From contig CM076954.1 of assembly GCA_039566865.1 (NCBI GenBank), positions 15,586,001 through 15,650,000 of the forward strand: a DNA stretch of 64,000 nucleotides, given 5' to 3'. Positions within the stretch are counted from its first letter, which is position 1; each line of letters opens with the position of its first letter. Under the pieces are notes generated by a model that did not search any database, was not told the DNA's origin, and saw only the letters and a program-made list of their open reading frames with translations. The position numbers and the translations under genes were made by a program. Shown piece by piece: positions 42,550-55,500 of the stretch. This stretch comes from Aurelia coerulea. Lineage: Eukaryota > Cnidaria > Scyphozoa > Semaeostomeae > Ulmaridae.

Positions 42550-44712
42550 TCTGCGACCCCTTTGGCTGCAAAGTGAGGATTATTCCAGTACGCCACAACA
42601 CCTTTTACAAGAGTGCTTGGACACCATGGACACAGAGCAACGATATTTTTTTATTTCTACAGATTCTCAGATAGTGGTAACTCCTTCTTTGATGAGCTGG
42701 TTTAGAGAATTAGGCTGATTAACTATGTTCTTGATCAAATATCTTTGCAATAAACTCCACTGATCTGAACCATCAGTATCTTTCCAATTATTAGAATTTT
42801 GGCCATGAAATTTAATTTTCGATCAGTTCTATGGGAAATGCTTGGGGTTAGTATTTATACATAACGAATATTGAAGAATGAACGCTCAGGCTACGTTTGC
42901 ACTGCAGTGGTACAACGATGGATTTGTAGCAAAAATGTAGCAGATCAACATTCCGTTACACTCTTCTGGCTAATAATCCCACTGCAAAAATCTTTTAATT
43001 TCCTGTGGTATTGGAAGAAGAAATTCAGCAGAAACTAACAATTTTTCAAAGAAACTAAGAGGAAAGGGAGTTTCGTTTTGTACGTCGAAAATCATTGGAA
43101 ATTGTCCCTTTCCTCATCGATTCCAAGTAGAAAATTGTCATGAAATTTTAATATCAGGTTGATTGAGGTGGCTCTGCGTAACATTTTTGCCCCTTTGCAT
43201 CTTTGGAACAAATTTTTTCTAAAGCAAACTGTACAAGTACAGTGTAAAGATGGTCTCAGTTGCAAATTTTGAAATAATTTTAGATTGATCGAAGCCATGT
43301 CATCCCCAAGAAGGAAACACCGCATAGGTTAAACGTTTTACGTATTCACCCAAGCGGTATCCTTCCCCTTACCATCCCTTATCTTTTCTTGAAAAACAAA
43401 CTGAGTTTGGCTATAAATTACAAACTTTGAAATTTAAGAAATTTCTTGAAATTTTTCCCCTCAGGATCCTTGAAATAATGTCCTAACTACTTGAAACGTT
43501 GTTAAATTACAGCGAAAACATTCTTATGATTACAATCTTTCGATGGCAAGCGATCATCGCCATAATAAGAAAGTATCAGGCTTTCTGAGAAGCTCATCTG
43601 ATTTTGCAAAACCTATAAATTTGCGGGAGTTTCACCGGAAAAATCAAGTCTTCAGAAAAACGAAGTACAATACAATGGTTTTCTCAGAAAAATTAGTTTT
43701 CCATGAAAACAATAATGATTCTCAGAAAATTTGCTTTTTCTATGTCAAAGCTGGCTTTCCTGGATTAAATTAACAAATCGTTTTAAACAACTTAGTTAGC
43801 AGATTAACATAATCATAGATACACAGTCTCAAAACATGATTGCCTAATAGAACAGATCTGGCATTACTGGCTAAAATTGTCCCAGTAAAGTTATGCCATA
43901 AAACTTTGTGAGAATGGGAGAATATTCTAATTTTCCTAAGAAATCCTAGGGTTTTCTGAGAAGAAAGTTGGCCTGTTTTGAAGAATTTCCATTGCAAGAA
44001 AATTTTAATCGAAACTCTTGTAGCTTTAGATTTGAACTTGAACTACCCTTTTCGACCGCCAGGACCGTCGAGAGGGGGGGTAGCCAGGGTAGTTACCAGG
44101 GGGCCCGGGGCCTTTGGGAGCCCGCACGAAATAAGGTATTTGTTGTAGTTTTCTTTCGGGAACGATTTCAGGCCCGTTAGCCCACTGAGATTCTAAATAA
44201 AATCTAAAAGCAGCGTTTTAACAGTGTACAGGAGGACGTGGCCCAAGGATAAAAGGGCGTGGTCCGAAAAGTTTTCCGGCCTCCCCTAGCCCTGGGGTCC
44301 GGCCCATCTCTCGACCGCCCTGTCGACCGCCTAGATTTCTGTTTAGATTTGCCACTTTGAATGACGCTCGTGCCTTGTTACGCTTGTTACCTATCAACAT
44401 TTCATAAATCAACAACACTGTCCTAAATATGTTTGCCTGAATTTGTTTGCAAACCCGATGCATGGTTGCTATGAGACGTTCGACAATTATGTTTCAGCGT
44501 CTTGTTCGAAAGCAAGACAAGCAGTAGCAACGGCTTATTTGCTTATGTTGCAGTAATTTCTTTTGCCGAATCAAATTTAAATTGGCCCCAACGCAAGCAG
44601 TAGCAATTGATTGTTTGCTCATGTGCCAGCATCCAGTCCCGTTTGTTCTAGCCAAACCGAAAAGCTTTCTTGTATGATGAGAAAGGTCAACAATATTCAT
44701 CGCCGTGTTATT

Positions 44713-44864
44713 AAAGAGCGCCGGTCAACCAGCATCCTTTACGCGCGTCGCACTTTGCCTTACGACTGCGGCAGCTATTTTCATATGACATTTTCATATG
44801 CCATTTTCTTAGCAGTGCTCAGCGAAGCGCTCCCGCAAAGGATGCTGGTTGACCGGCGTTCTTT
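44713..44864. mobile_element. 150-bp MITE with 28-bp arms
   Basis: The left arm 44713-44740 (AAAGAGCGCCGGTCAACCAG...) and right arm 44837-44864 are inverted with one mismatch in 28. The spacer of about 96 bp has no ORF. Confidence 0.75.
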
Positions 44865-45342
44865 AAGCAAGGCAAGTAGGGAGAAAGGCTTATTTTGCTT
44901 ATGCTGCAGTAATTTCTAGCCAGGGGGAATCAGATCAGATTCAAAGCGCGATTCTTAAACAGCATTGCCAACTGAGATAGCACTAATCTGTAAGCACTAG
45001 CATTAGCACTAGCGAATTTTGAATTTGAAATTATCCATGAAGCCTCATAACCAGGATATTTTGATAAATTCTTTCTAAACTACATATAGCTTGAAAAATG
45101 CCTCTGTGTTTCCTTCACTCTTCCAGAAATTCTTGCAAGCAGGCCGTTATTAGGAATACGATGATCATGCCCTTGCTTGTGTTTTATTTGCTTGTAACCC
45201 AGGAGATGGGCGTATCTTGAGCATAGGGTAAAGAGAATCGAAAAAACAAATCACATTGCAGGTGATTACATACATTAAAATTGAAAGATTATAGGGAGCG
45301 TCATAATCAGTTGTTCCATAGCTACAAGGGCCAAGGGGAGAC

Positions 45343-45464
45343 TTGCCCCAAGTCTATCTCTTTAGGCTTTAGTCTGTCTCGTCTCTTAATGAAATGCTGG
45401 AATGGCGGATCCAAGGGAATGGCATGACGGACTATAGAGATAGGCTTGGGGGGGGGGGCAAGTC
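45343..45464. mobile_element. Foldback with G-run
   Basis: ACTTGCCCCAAGTCTATCTC at 45343 is mirrored by GAGATAGGCTTGGG...GGCAAGT at 45437-45464, the latter with an expanded G-run. A second G-run near 45932 with GGCCATAATGGGAGTAC and an inverted ACTCCCATTGTGGCC at 45535 suggests another foldback (45530-45945). Confidence 0.5.
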
Positions 45465-46394
45465 TACTACAAGAGGGGCCACCTGAGACCCTCTCAAAGG
45501 CAACAGAGAAGACGCAAACAAGGAACCAAGCGATACTCCCATTGTGGCCTGACAGGGCCACAGCAAAAATTTTGAGAAATATTCTCGAATGGTAGTATCT
45601 TTACAAAAACCCCCAAATGGTAGTTCGTGGACCTAAAATTGGGTCAATTTGGTAGCATATAGTAGAAAAACTTTTCTGCAGTTTTTCAAAATTTTCTATT
45701 GTAAAAACTGATTGAACAGAGCAAGAAAACGTCAAAATTCATTGATAATCATTGCTGCAACGACCATATTGCCATGCGGAGGAGCCTGCTGAGTTGAAAT
45801 CTTATAACTTGCCAGGAACCTTGGAATACCCTCAATTGGTAATAGTTGTTGACTAATAGGGCCTTTTGGTAGACATTTCCTAAGACCCTCAATCCGACTG
45901 GACCCCCCTTCTAGGCCATAATGGGAGTACCCGGGGGGGGGGGCAAATCACTCTTGAAAATGGTGTACGAGATTAATAATCACTAGTGATTTTAATTTAT
46001 GTGTGATTGATTTGATTTTAGTGATCAATTTGGGATTATTCTAAAATTAATTATGTTCTCAAATGAATTCCTATACTATAAAAATCTTATAAATAGGTCA
46101 AGATAGAGCAAGATGCATGCATAAACAAAGTGATGAAACAGATAAAACACGACGGTAGCTATTTCATAAATCAAAACATAGACTATCATGCAAATTTGGC
46201 TGAGTTTTCTGTAAAACGTCACTGTATGCGTGGAAAACGCAAAATTTGGAATTTCCTCCTAATTGGCCGCAAGCTTTGCAAACAATACCAAACAGGAACT
46301 TGCATATCTATTCTCGCATGAATAATTCAAGGCAGCATCAACTACAAAAGAATTGTTTGCTGACAAAACACCTCTTCGAGCATAATCTAAACGG

Positions 46395-46553
46395 ATGACA
46401 GAGATCAACAGAATGCAGCTTGAAATATTTGCAGCAATTTTCTACTTTACAAGTGTACAATGTTCATCTTTTCGTGGCGCATACATTACTTGGGTTGTCA
46501 ATCAAACTGATCTCCGGTACTATCCTGGATATTCACTTATTTCTACCGTGAAG
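46395..46553 (+). CDS. Gene C exon 1: signal peptide
   Basis: Two in-frame ATGs are possible. The one at 46395 gives MTEINRMQLEIFAAIFYFTS; the one at 46413 gives a more canonical leader starting MQLEIFAAIFYFTS. Mature sequence SSFRGAYITWVVNQTDLRYY follows. The donor gttcgt is weak but in the conserved position (phase 0). Confidence 0.78.
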
Positions 46554-49500
46554 GTTCGTTCTTTGTAGGCATAAAATGCATTTGCTTTGAAGATTTTAAA
46601 GTACCTGCTTCTGGTTCCATTTTTCAAAGCCATAGCTTTATTCTGGTAGTGATGTTAACAGATTAAGTGTCACGCAAATTCTGGCACGAATGTAAACATC
46701 TTCCTTCGATGGAAATGATGCTCTTGTAATGTAGCAACCTTTTAAAATGAAATGAAATGAAATGAAATGAAATGAAATGGTGCGAAATGAAGTAAAGTGA
46801 AATGAAATGACATGACATGACATGAAACTGAAAAAGTGTCTGCAGGTGTAAGATGGGTTGTATGTGGTACTGGTTTAACACTGGTAAAATAGGTAGTGTT
46901 GATCGGTGTTACTGCTGGAAAACGGTAGACCGTGAACTGATAAATCAACATTCACCATGTCGAGAAGAATAATTCAAGCGGTTCTGGCTGGAGGAAAACT
47001 GTGATCAAAGATTTTCGCAAAACGTGTTCAAATTTCTTGCCCTACCCACTTTCCCCCGAACTTACCCATTTTACACCAGTAGTAGACCCTACCAATCGTA
47101 ACCGTGGAAAGAAAGGTTGGATGCGGGTTACATTGCTTGGTGAATCTGACTTGTGTCAGTGCAATCTCCAATGTTAATATACACAACTTTAATCTACGCT
47201 AATTTCCATACAGGTTCATGTCAGGCATGGTGTGTCTTGGAGAAGAAGTGACGGCCCTGCTTTGTGCACAAACTCATCAATTGCAAACTGTACTTTGTTT
47301 TCCCATTCATCATGGTACACGTACTACGGCTTCTCGGAGTATTCCCAGCCTTATACAAATGGCCCCTTAGACAGCCGCTACTTCTGTGAAAAGTTCAGCA
47401 TACAGAACGATTTCAACATTGGTTCTAAGGAAACGGTCATGTTGTTTTACCAGAAGCAGTACACCTACAAATTTAAGTAAGTGTTTTTATAGTTTTGGAA
47501 ACATTTGTAAACATTGAGTCAAACAGTGCCAACATTTCATTGCAAGAATAGGTTCCAAAACCTTAAAAAGTTTACATGTACAGGGCGTCCCAAAAAAAGT
47601 TGGAGATGGGTCTGTAACGCAACGTATACAGGCGTAACATACACGGGCGTGACATATACGGGTCTTTCATAGAAACTGCAGGTCTGTAACGCAACGTGAC
47701 ATATAAGGGTGCAGGGACGTAGGAAGCATCTCAAACTTAAGGGGGCACGACACTTCAAGGGCACTTTTTTCACTAAGCTAAAGGGGCACTGCCTGAAAAT
47801 AAGAAGGGCACGTCTTTGTTTATTGCAAAATCTTGGGGGGGCACGTGCCCCCAGAGCCCCCGGTTCCTACATCTCTGTAAGGGCGTGACATATACGGGCC
47901 TTTTTAGTAAACTACAGGTCTGCAACGTTACGTGACATATACGGGCCTTGCATATTTTTTTATATACACAATCTAAAAATGTACAATAATACATATAGGG
48001 GCCCTTACCTATAGGGGCCCTTACATATACCGTTGGACTTTTCAGAAATTTTGAAAATTTTTGGAAATTACAGCGTATCTTACGTTACAACTCATTTGAG
48101 GATGTGACGTCATCAAATTTCTAAATCATAAACCAGATGAGTGACAGACTTTTGCTTGGGGCCCTTACATATAGTTTTTTTGAAAGTGTTTCTTGAATTC
48201 TTGAAAAAGAAGTAAAACACTCTAATTCTGAAAATATTGAAGATTTCAGACAACGGTAGGGGCCTAGATAGCAAACTGTAATGTTACGTGACATATACAG
48301 GCCTCGCCAGGTCTAGCACGCTCATTTTTAGTAATTATCAATTTTTGCAACTGAATATTACTGTTGCCTTGATAATTATTGCAGAGTTATGTAGCATGTA
48401 TGTATGTGATTATACCTGTACTAAAATGAAACTACAAGCATTAAGAAACTTTTAAAAATTGAAATTAAGAAAATTACGAAACTATTCATTTTAGTCAAGG
48501 AAATTTTTAGCATATTTTGATCTTAATTTTGCTCGTTTTTCTGGTATCATATTACGTCATTTAGTAGGTAGTAGGTACTTGAGACATTTCTAAACTTTTG
48601 AGAGGCTTAAAAAGTTCGTTTTGAAATGTTTCGAGCATGAAGATTGTTATGACCTCTAAGAAAATCATAAGGAGTTCTGGTTATCAAAATCTGACAATTT
48701 TCAGAAATTTTAAATGCTATGACGAGATACGCCCATCAAGCTAGGAGACATTCATTCATGGAGAGAATTCAGCACAACGAAGAACGTATAATTCAGCACA
48801 ACGGAGAACGTCAAAACTCAGCACAACGGACAACGTATCATGCAAGAAAGATATTGTATATCATTGTAAATAATCAAGACTAGACTTTATTCAACGTATC
48901 GGATTACTCATCGAACTTCAAATCGTCGCAGAGTAAGACATTTATAACGCTTGCTCGTATCTTGTCATAGTCATACTCAGAGGATATAAACTGGACAAAC
49001 ACCTTTTTTGTTTAGTACAAGAAGGAATACGTTTAAAAGAGTTAACAAAGATATACGAACATGGCAATGACTACTGTTTGCTTTTTTAATCAGCCGCAGT
49101 GATATCGTAACCTCTCCACTGTTGATACATGTTTCTCGATCTGCAGTAGCTACATCCTCTGCTACGGCTCATGTATGTCACCAATCACGTATAACGATAC
49201 AGACCTGCAGTTTTATCTGGAGTACCGAATAATCGCCCCATCCCCATATCCATTTGTGAAAAATGTTGCAGCCATCCACCTTTATTGTAGCCACCCTCCC
49301 CCTTATTGATTCTTGAAAAATTGAAACGATAGTGAAAGTGAACATAATTTCTGACTAGATATAAAGAAGATAGTTGTTTACTTAAGAAAACTACAATTTT
49401 CAAGTATAATTTCATAATGGAGTGGCCGATTTCAGTCAGTTAAATTTTATAATAGATTTAAACATTTCTACCATTAAACTATATATTTGCCGATATCATT

Positions 49501-52500
49501 GTCTTGATCTCCAGGGAGCCGTGGCCTTTCAAACGGGGATTCTTTTTCTGACTCACCCGGTAGAATACAATTAGGGACAACAAAGGCTAACTAAGAGATG
49601 GCTCATGCAAGGCAAACTGGTTGCAACAGACTCTTTAAGCATTCGTGAATTCTCTTCATTAGAAACTCGTTTTAAATCTCCTTGCAGATCATCGGGTTGT
49701 TGTTGGCTTAATTACCTTGCTGCATATCCTAGTGCGTCTTACAATGCCGAAGCAGTAATGTCATTTAAAGTACGGCCAAATTATGTTCCAAATTATGGTA
49801 AGATCAACACACCACCTCAAATTGAGTACATTCCTCTGATCCAGCATGACTACTACGGAGGACAAAGGAATTACAGGTTTCCCGTCTCAGACCCTGATGG
49901 GGATACTGTTAAGTGTAGATGGGCAGCGAATTCCACGGAGGGCGGTGGAATGTGGGCACATCGAGTTGGAACTTTATATGAGGTGAGAGTTTGTATTTTC
50001 TACTAAGTATCTCGAAAAGGTCCCCATCCCATGCTCGATTTGTGCTATTGACACATCAATAGAGATATACATTGACTTATTCATTCTGTGGGGGGGGGGA
50101 GTGGTTTCTTCCATGGTAAAGGTGCCTTGTGGGGATTTCAATCGATTTCAATCTCTTTGCTGATGGTGCATGATTTGCATCCATACCTTACTGTTGTCCA
50201 TATGCTACAGCCAAGTACTCTCAGGTGAATGTTCATATATATACTGGGTAAGTCAAAGAAGAATTTACATGTTTGGCGGGCTGTGGAATAAAACATATGT
50301 GACCAAGATTCAAAACTAAGATGTTACAAGGCTTCAAATTTGCCACCCCCCCCCCTTCTAGACTCTTTGTTATAACTCTGCCAGGAGAACAATTACGGCC
50401 CTGAAACTTTCTGACTTTTGGCTGCTACATATTATGCAACGATTCAAGAAGTTTTATAAAAATATTTTGACAAATGAGGGGGAGAGAGACAATTTTCCAG
50501 ACCTGGCTCTGTCAAAATCGCCAATTCTCAAATATTAATTTTCGCGAAAAAAGTAACAAAATCGCAATATTTTGCCAAGACTTTGTGCAGGGTAGTGCTC
50601 TTTGATGTAATCCATTGTAATTGTCATGTTTGGATGGAAATTATGCTCCAAATTAAATTTTATCGCATTTTTCCTGATCTTGACCAATTTTGCCACTTTT
50701 TTGACCACCCAAAGAAAAATGCTGACGCAAGCAATAATGGCCCCTAATTTTAGGTTAATATCTATATTTTCATAAAGTACATACATGCCTGGGGCTATTA
50801 GTGCACCAAATTTTGTTGCTTTATCTATTTCCAGTCAAGAGTTAGGTGGGGGGGGGGCTTTTTGCCCCACCCGATCAAAATAGGACGTGTCAGATAGCCC
50901 AACCACTATAGGGTTAACTATTTTGAATTTTCAAACTTATTATCGCAATCAACCGCCTGGGCTTCCTGTGCTGTAAGTGAACGATTTTTCAAATGTCTGA
51001 ACTTGTTATTGGCGCACCTGGTAGCATTATTCTTTTCTTTTCTATTGTAGAATTGTTCATTGACGATAGTGCAAGGTGTTGGTGGATGGCATGGGTTAGC
51101 TATCATAGTTGAAGATCATGCTTATGACAATACGTATTACAAATGGCATCATTTGAGCTCAATACCCTTGCAATTCTCAGTTAATGTCCACTACTCATCA
51201 GGTATATAACGAATTCCTCATGTAAAGGTCCATAGTCAACCATGATCCTTTGTCTGTCGAATGAAAAGAAAACTACATAGAGTAGCGTCGCCCATTATGG
51301 CCGGTCGCCCATTATGGCCGGCTAGCAAGAGAAATTAAATTTCAGGAGACTGACGACTGGTAATAAAATTGAGATTGCGCGGAAAATCTTCACTGACATC
51401 TATTTTATCATGATTTGACCTTCGCTGAAGTTTCAGTTTCTTTTGCATTGAAACCCGACGAAAAAGTTTGCGCATATCTCTGATTGATTCTTTCAAGTAT
51501 TGCAAATTTCATGATTCTATTTACATTCCTTCCTTCTTTTTCGTTCGCTCGGCACCTTGCGGTTTGAAATTTTTCAAATATGCTTTGATTTTTCAGAAGT
51601 CCTGTCTCTTGAGAGGAAATCTACAATGAAACCAAAGCAAAGTGACTTCTGATTCAGATTTAAGGTTATGAAGTCTCAGTGCTGCTAATTGCTATTTTCG
51701 TCGCCCATTATGCCCATCAGTTTACCAGAGAAGTTTCCAATCGCTTCAAAGTATCAAAATGCAACATTTATTTAAAAAAAACACCAATTTGGGTTAAAAT
51801 CTTACTTACTGACTTGGAAAATCATCGAAACCCAAAAAAACGCAGCATTATATCAAGTCTATTTTCATTTTAGAAACTATGCCAAAACTCATCCATCCAT
51901 GCACAAGAGATAAGGCAGGATTTAGAACAACTCGAAGCATGTATTTCCATTGCCAAAACTCGAAGTTTAGGTTAATTCTTATTGATATTTTTGGGTTTAA
52001 AGTAACAAATGATAAACAAAGAACAGTAATGAAAACTGTTTTTCTTATTAAAACTTTTTACCGGAGAGTAGTGTTCATTGTTTCTCCTGCGGCCATAATG
52101 GGCGACGCTAGATGAAGATGACGTTTTTACCCCCTTCTTTAAAATCTTCTAAAATTAGTATAAAGAGTTCACATAAAAAATCAATACTCTGTGATCTTTT
52201 TCTCCATTAGTTGGTGATATAATTTGGCTATTTGGTTTTTTCATTAATTGCTCTTTTTGGATCTAACTCAGAACTTCGCGACGACATGGGCATAATGGGC
52301 GACACCACTCTAGTAGAGCCTGGATTGAGGGGAGGGGAAATTCCTGTAGGGGGTTTGGTATGTACCTGCTATTGTCATGGGTTATGGGATATTTCCCCGT
52401 GTTATGCAAGGGCGCCTACAGTGTTTATTCCGAGTACTGTTTTCGTGACATAGTACACAGAGTAATTGCTGTCCTGTCGAGATGACGTTTATGAATAATT

Positions 52501-55500
52501 TTGTGGCTTCAAATTCCGGTGTTGATGTAATACGAGATTAGCTGTAAAGCGAGATGACCACAGGGAACCAGACAGCGTGATTTTTTATTGGTCAACACTA
52601 ACAGACGTTAGAATTTGAAAATCACTGTAACTAAAGAAACTTAAGTTTTCTTATGTTACACACAGATTAACAGGACAGCAATTACTCTATGTACTATGTC
52701 ACGAAAACAGTGATTGGAATAAACGCAGTTCATAAAACAGCTGCAAGGTAGGTGTCCTTTGCCCTTGGGTTATGGGTGCTGATTTGTTTATTTCTGCCCG
52801 GGTTGTTGGTCTGCTTTACAAGGATTTGCCGTAGTTATGGGTAAATGTAAGCAATCATTGCTGCCATTAGTGCGTGAAAAGAGTTTTAACTCTACTAATG
52901 GCACGTTGCGTATTTTTGTGAAATTTTAGATGAATGCACCAGGGAAATATTTCGCTTGTCATTCAATTTATTTTCTATTGCTTTTGTATATATATATATC
53001 ATGTTTGTAAACAGTTGGTTTGAATTATCATTTTTCGTAATACTACTGCAAATACCAACTTCGATATTGATTGATGTGTTGATCAGTCGACTTTAGGCCT
53101 AAAGCCTGGTTCTCATTAAATCATAATTCCTTGCCAATCATTGTCTTACAGTATCAGCAATCATCCCGATCATAGCTTACATTTAATATCTTCATTAAAG
53201 CCCTTGTTATGAAGGGCATGTACCCGTCAGTGAATGTTAGAGATTAGTTCCAAAACATATTTCATATTCGATTTATTTTAAAACCTTCAACTCAACTAAT
53301 TTTACAGCATCTGCAGTTTATGGCAAAGGCAATACAAACTGCACCAATGCCAACGCACAACCAACAACAGAGTCGCTATCCGCCGTTACAACATCAATGG
53401 CAGCCCTAACAGCCCCAGTAACCGTTTACAATCAATCTCCAACTACGGATATCTTGCAAACACTAAATGGATGCAATTACTACAAAGTTTTGTCAGAGCC
53501 AGACCGTGCAGCTACATACAGTGACGGGAGCTATCATAGGTGTGACCAACAACTCTATGGGTGGTACCGGTTTATGGGCCAGGCAGGAAACCGGATGATC
53601 AACTACTGTCCAAACACCGGTGGATACACTTATCGATGTGGTACACAATATCAGGGCTGGATTAGCTACAATTCTCATCCTCATCCATATTCTGGTAAAT
53701 TTGACTTCATTATTCTGAGTATGGGCTATAGGACACCAAGTGTGTGAAAGTTTTTGGTAGTGAGCCACCTTAAGTGCAGATCCACCTTAACCGTAAAATT
53801 CCTATGGAGGTTTTACGGTTAAGGTGGATCTGCACTTAAGGTGGCTCACTACCAAAATTTCAAAAAGACGAAACAGCGATAAGGTGGCTCACTACCAAGT
53901 GAAAATAGGTCAAAACACACAAAAAACAATTGGTTGAGGTGGCTACCAATGAAACGTTAGGGTGGCTCGCTACCAAAAACTTTCACACACTTGGTGTCCT
54001 ATCGCCCATGTTCTAAATGTCCCAGAATGATGTATCGTTATTTGCCAAACCGTACGATTATGAGTATTTGATATTTTGATATTTATGTATTTTAAGGAGA
54101 GTTGCCCTTCAGCCTACACTAGTTTTCAAGGTGCCCTCCAATAAAAACATGACTTGCAATATACAATGATAAAAGTTAATCAGAGAGCTATTAATCAAAT
54201 CAAACTATAAAACCATTTTTTCGATGTTTAAGGCTTATGTACAATAATTTCAAAATTCACAATTAAAAGAAAACATTGAATCATTTCAAAATATCAAATA
54301 ATTTCTTTAACCTGTTTAGAACAATTTCTTTATCCTTTCATAGCAGCTGCGAGACACAGCTAAATCTATTCCCTTTGTTTGCTTGAACTTGTTTGGATAT
54401 CCATCCGTCTATCTATTCTATTCTATCTAGTGTCCGTGCTTTTCTTTTCAATTGTCCATATTCTTCGGTGTTTGTCCACTTTTTAATGTCATCAGTCTAT
54501 CCAAGAAGGGCGGGCATGTCACACTTGGAACGATGGTCCTACCTTTGTCCGAAAACCGGTTGTTCACGAAACAATTTTGCACCACCTTTGTCCTAAAAAC
54601 TGGTCGTTTTTGATGAAAGATTTTCGCAGTTATTTTCTTCAATTTGGCGCACAATTTTAACATGATGTATCACTGACGATGTTTGTCCCAAAAACAGGTA
54701 GTTTCAACCAAATACTGTTTGGAAAGTAAGTAGTAATTGTAGTTATGAAAGTACAAGTGTCCCAAAACCTGTTGCCAGACACAGGTAGAAGCACTTTGGT
54801 GAAAATTTGAAATCCTGGTCTCTCTTTCGGAAATTTACCGGACAAAGGTAAAACCACTATAGTGAAAAGTTAAAATTTCTGGTCTTTTTTTCTGTAGATT
54901 TGGCGGACAAAAGTAGAACCGCTTATGTGAAGATCTAAGATACTGGTCTTTCGCGCTTAAATTTGGCGGACAAAGGAAGAACCAGCTTTCAGGTAAACTG
55001 TAGGATTTTGATTAGATGGGAGGTTAGAAAACTTAAGTTTTTTTTACAAATTTGTGGAATAGAAAGCCTGCTTTTAAAATTTCACCTTTGTCCCCAAAAC
55101 TAGTTGTTTTGGACAGGAAAGTCGTATTGTGTGATAAAATAACCGGTTATTTTTTCAAATTTCTTTGGACAAACATGGGGTCAAATATTTTACAGTACTT
55201 GCCCGCCCCTGGTCTATCAGTAGTGATAAATACGACTATGTAATTACTCTAACGTCTGTTATCTTCTTTCTAGGAGCTGTTTCGGGCACAGTTTGCTTTT
55301 CCTCCTATGGATCTTGCTCATGCTCCTATTCAAAGTCCATCAAAGTCAGAAATTGCGGCACATTTACTGTTTATTGGCTTGAGAATGTGCCAATATGCAA
55401 TGCAAGGTACTGTGGCATCAAAGGTAATGCTTTGTTTTCCTATTTATGTTTTCCATTTTGTGCAGCCCTGTGCTTTACAGGGGGGGGGGGTAAAGACTTC

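Larger units (their letters stand above)
39707..46394. other. Region between the orphan exon and gene C exon 1
   Basis: I found no further exon, RNA gene or intact transposon gene in these 6.7 kb. They contain the repeats listed separately at 40190-40970, 42182-42549, 44713-44864 and 45343-45464, and a G/C-rich segment at 44060-44330 with repeated TCGACCGCC in both orientations. Confidence 0.4.

Noticed and set aside
46638..46951. Three minus-strand frames rich in SFHFISFHF
   Set aside because: They are translations of the AAATG microsatellite.
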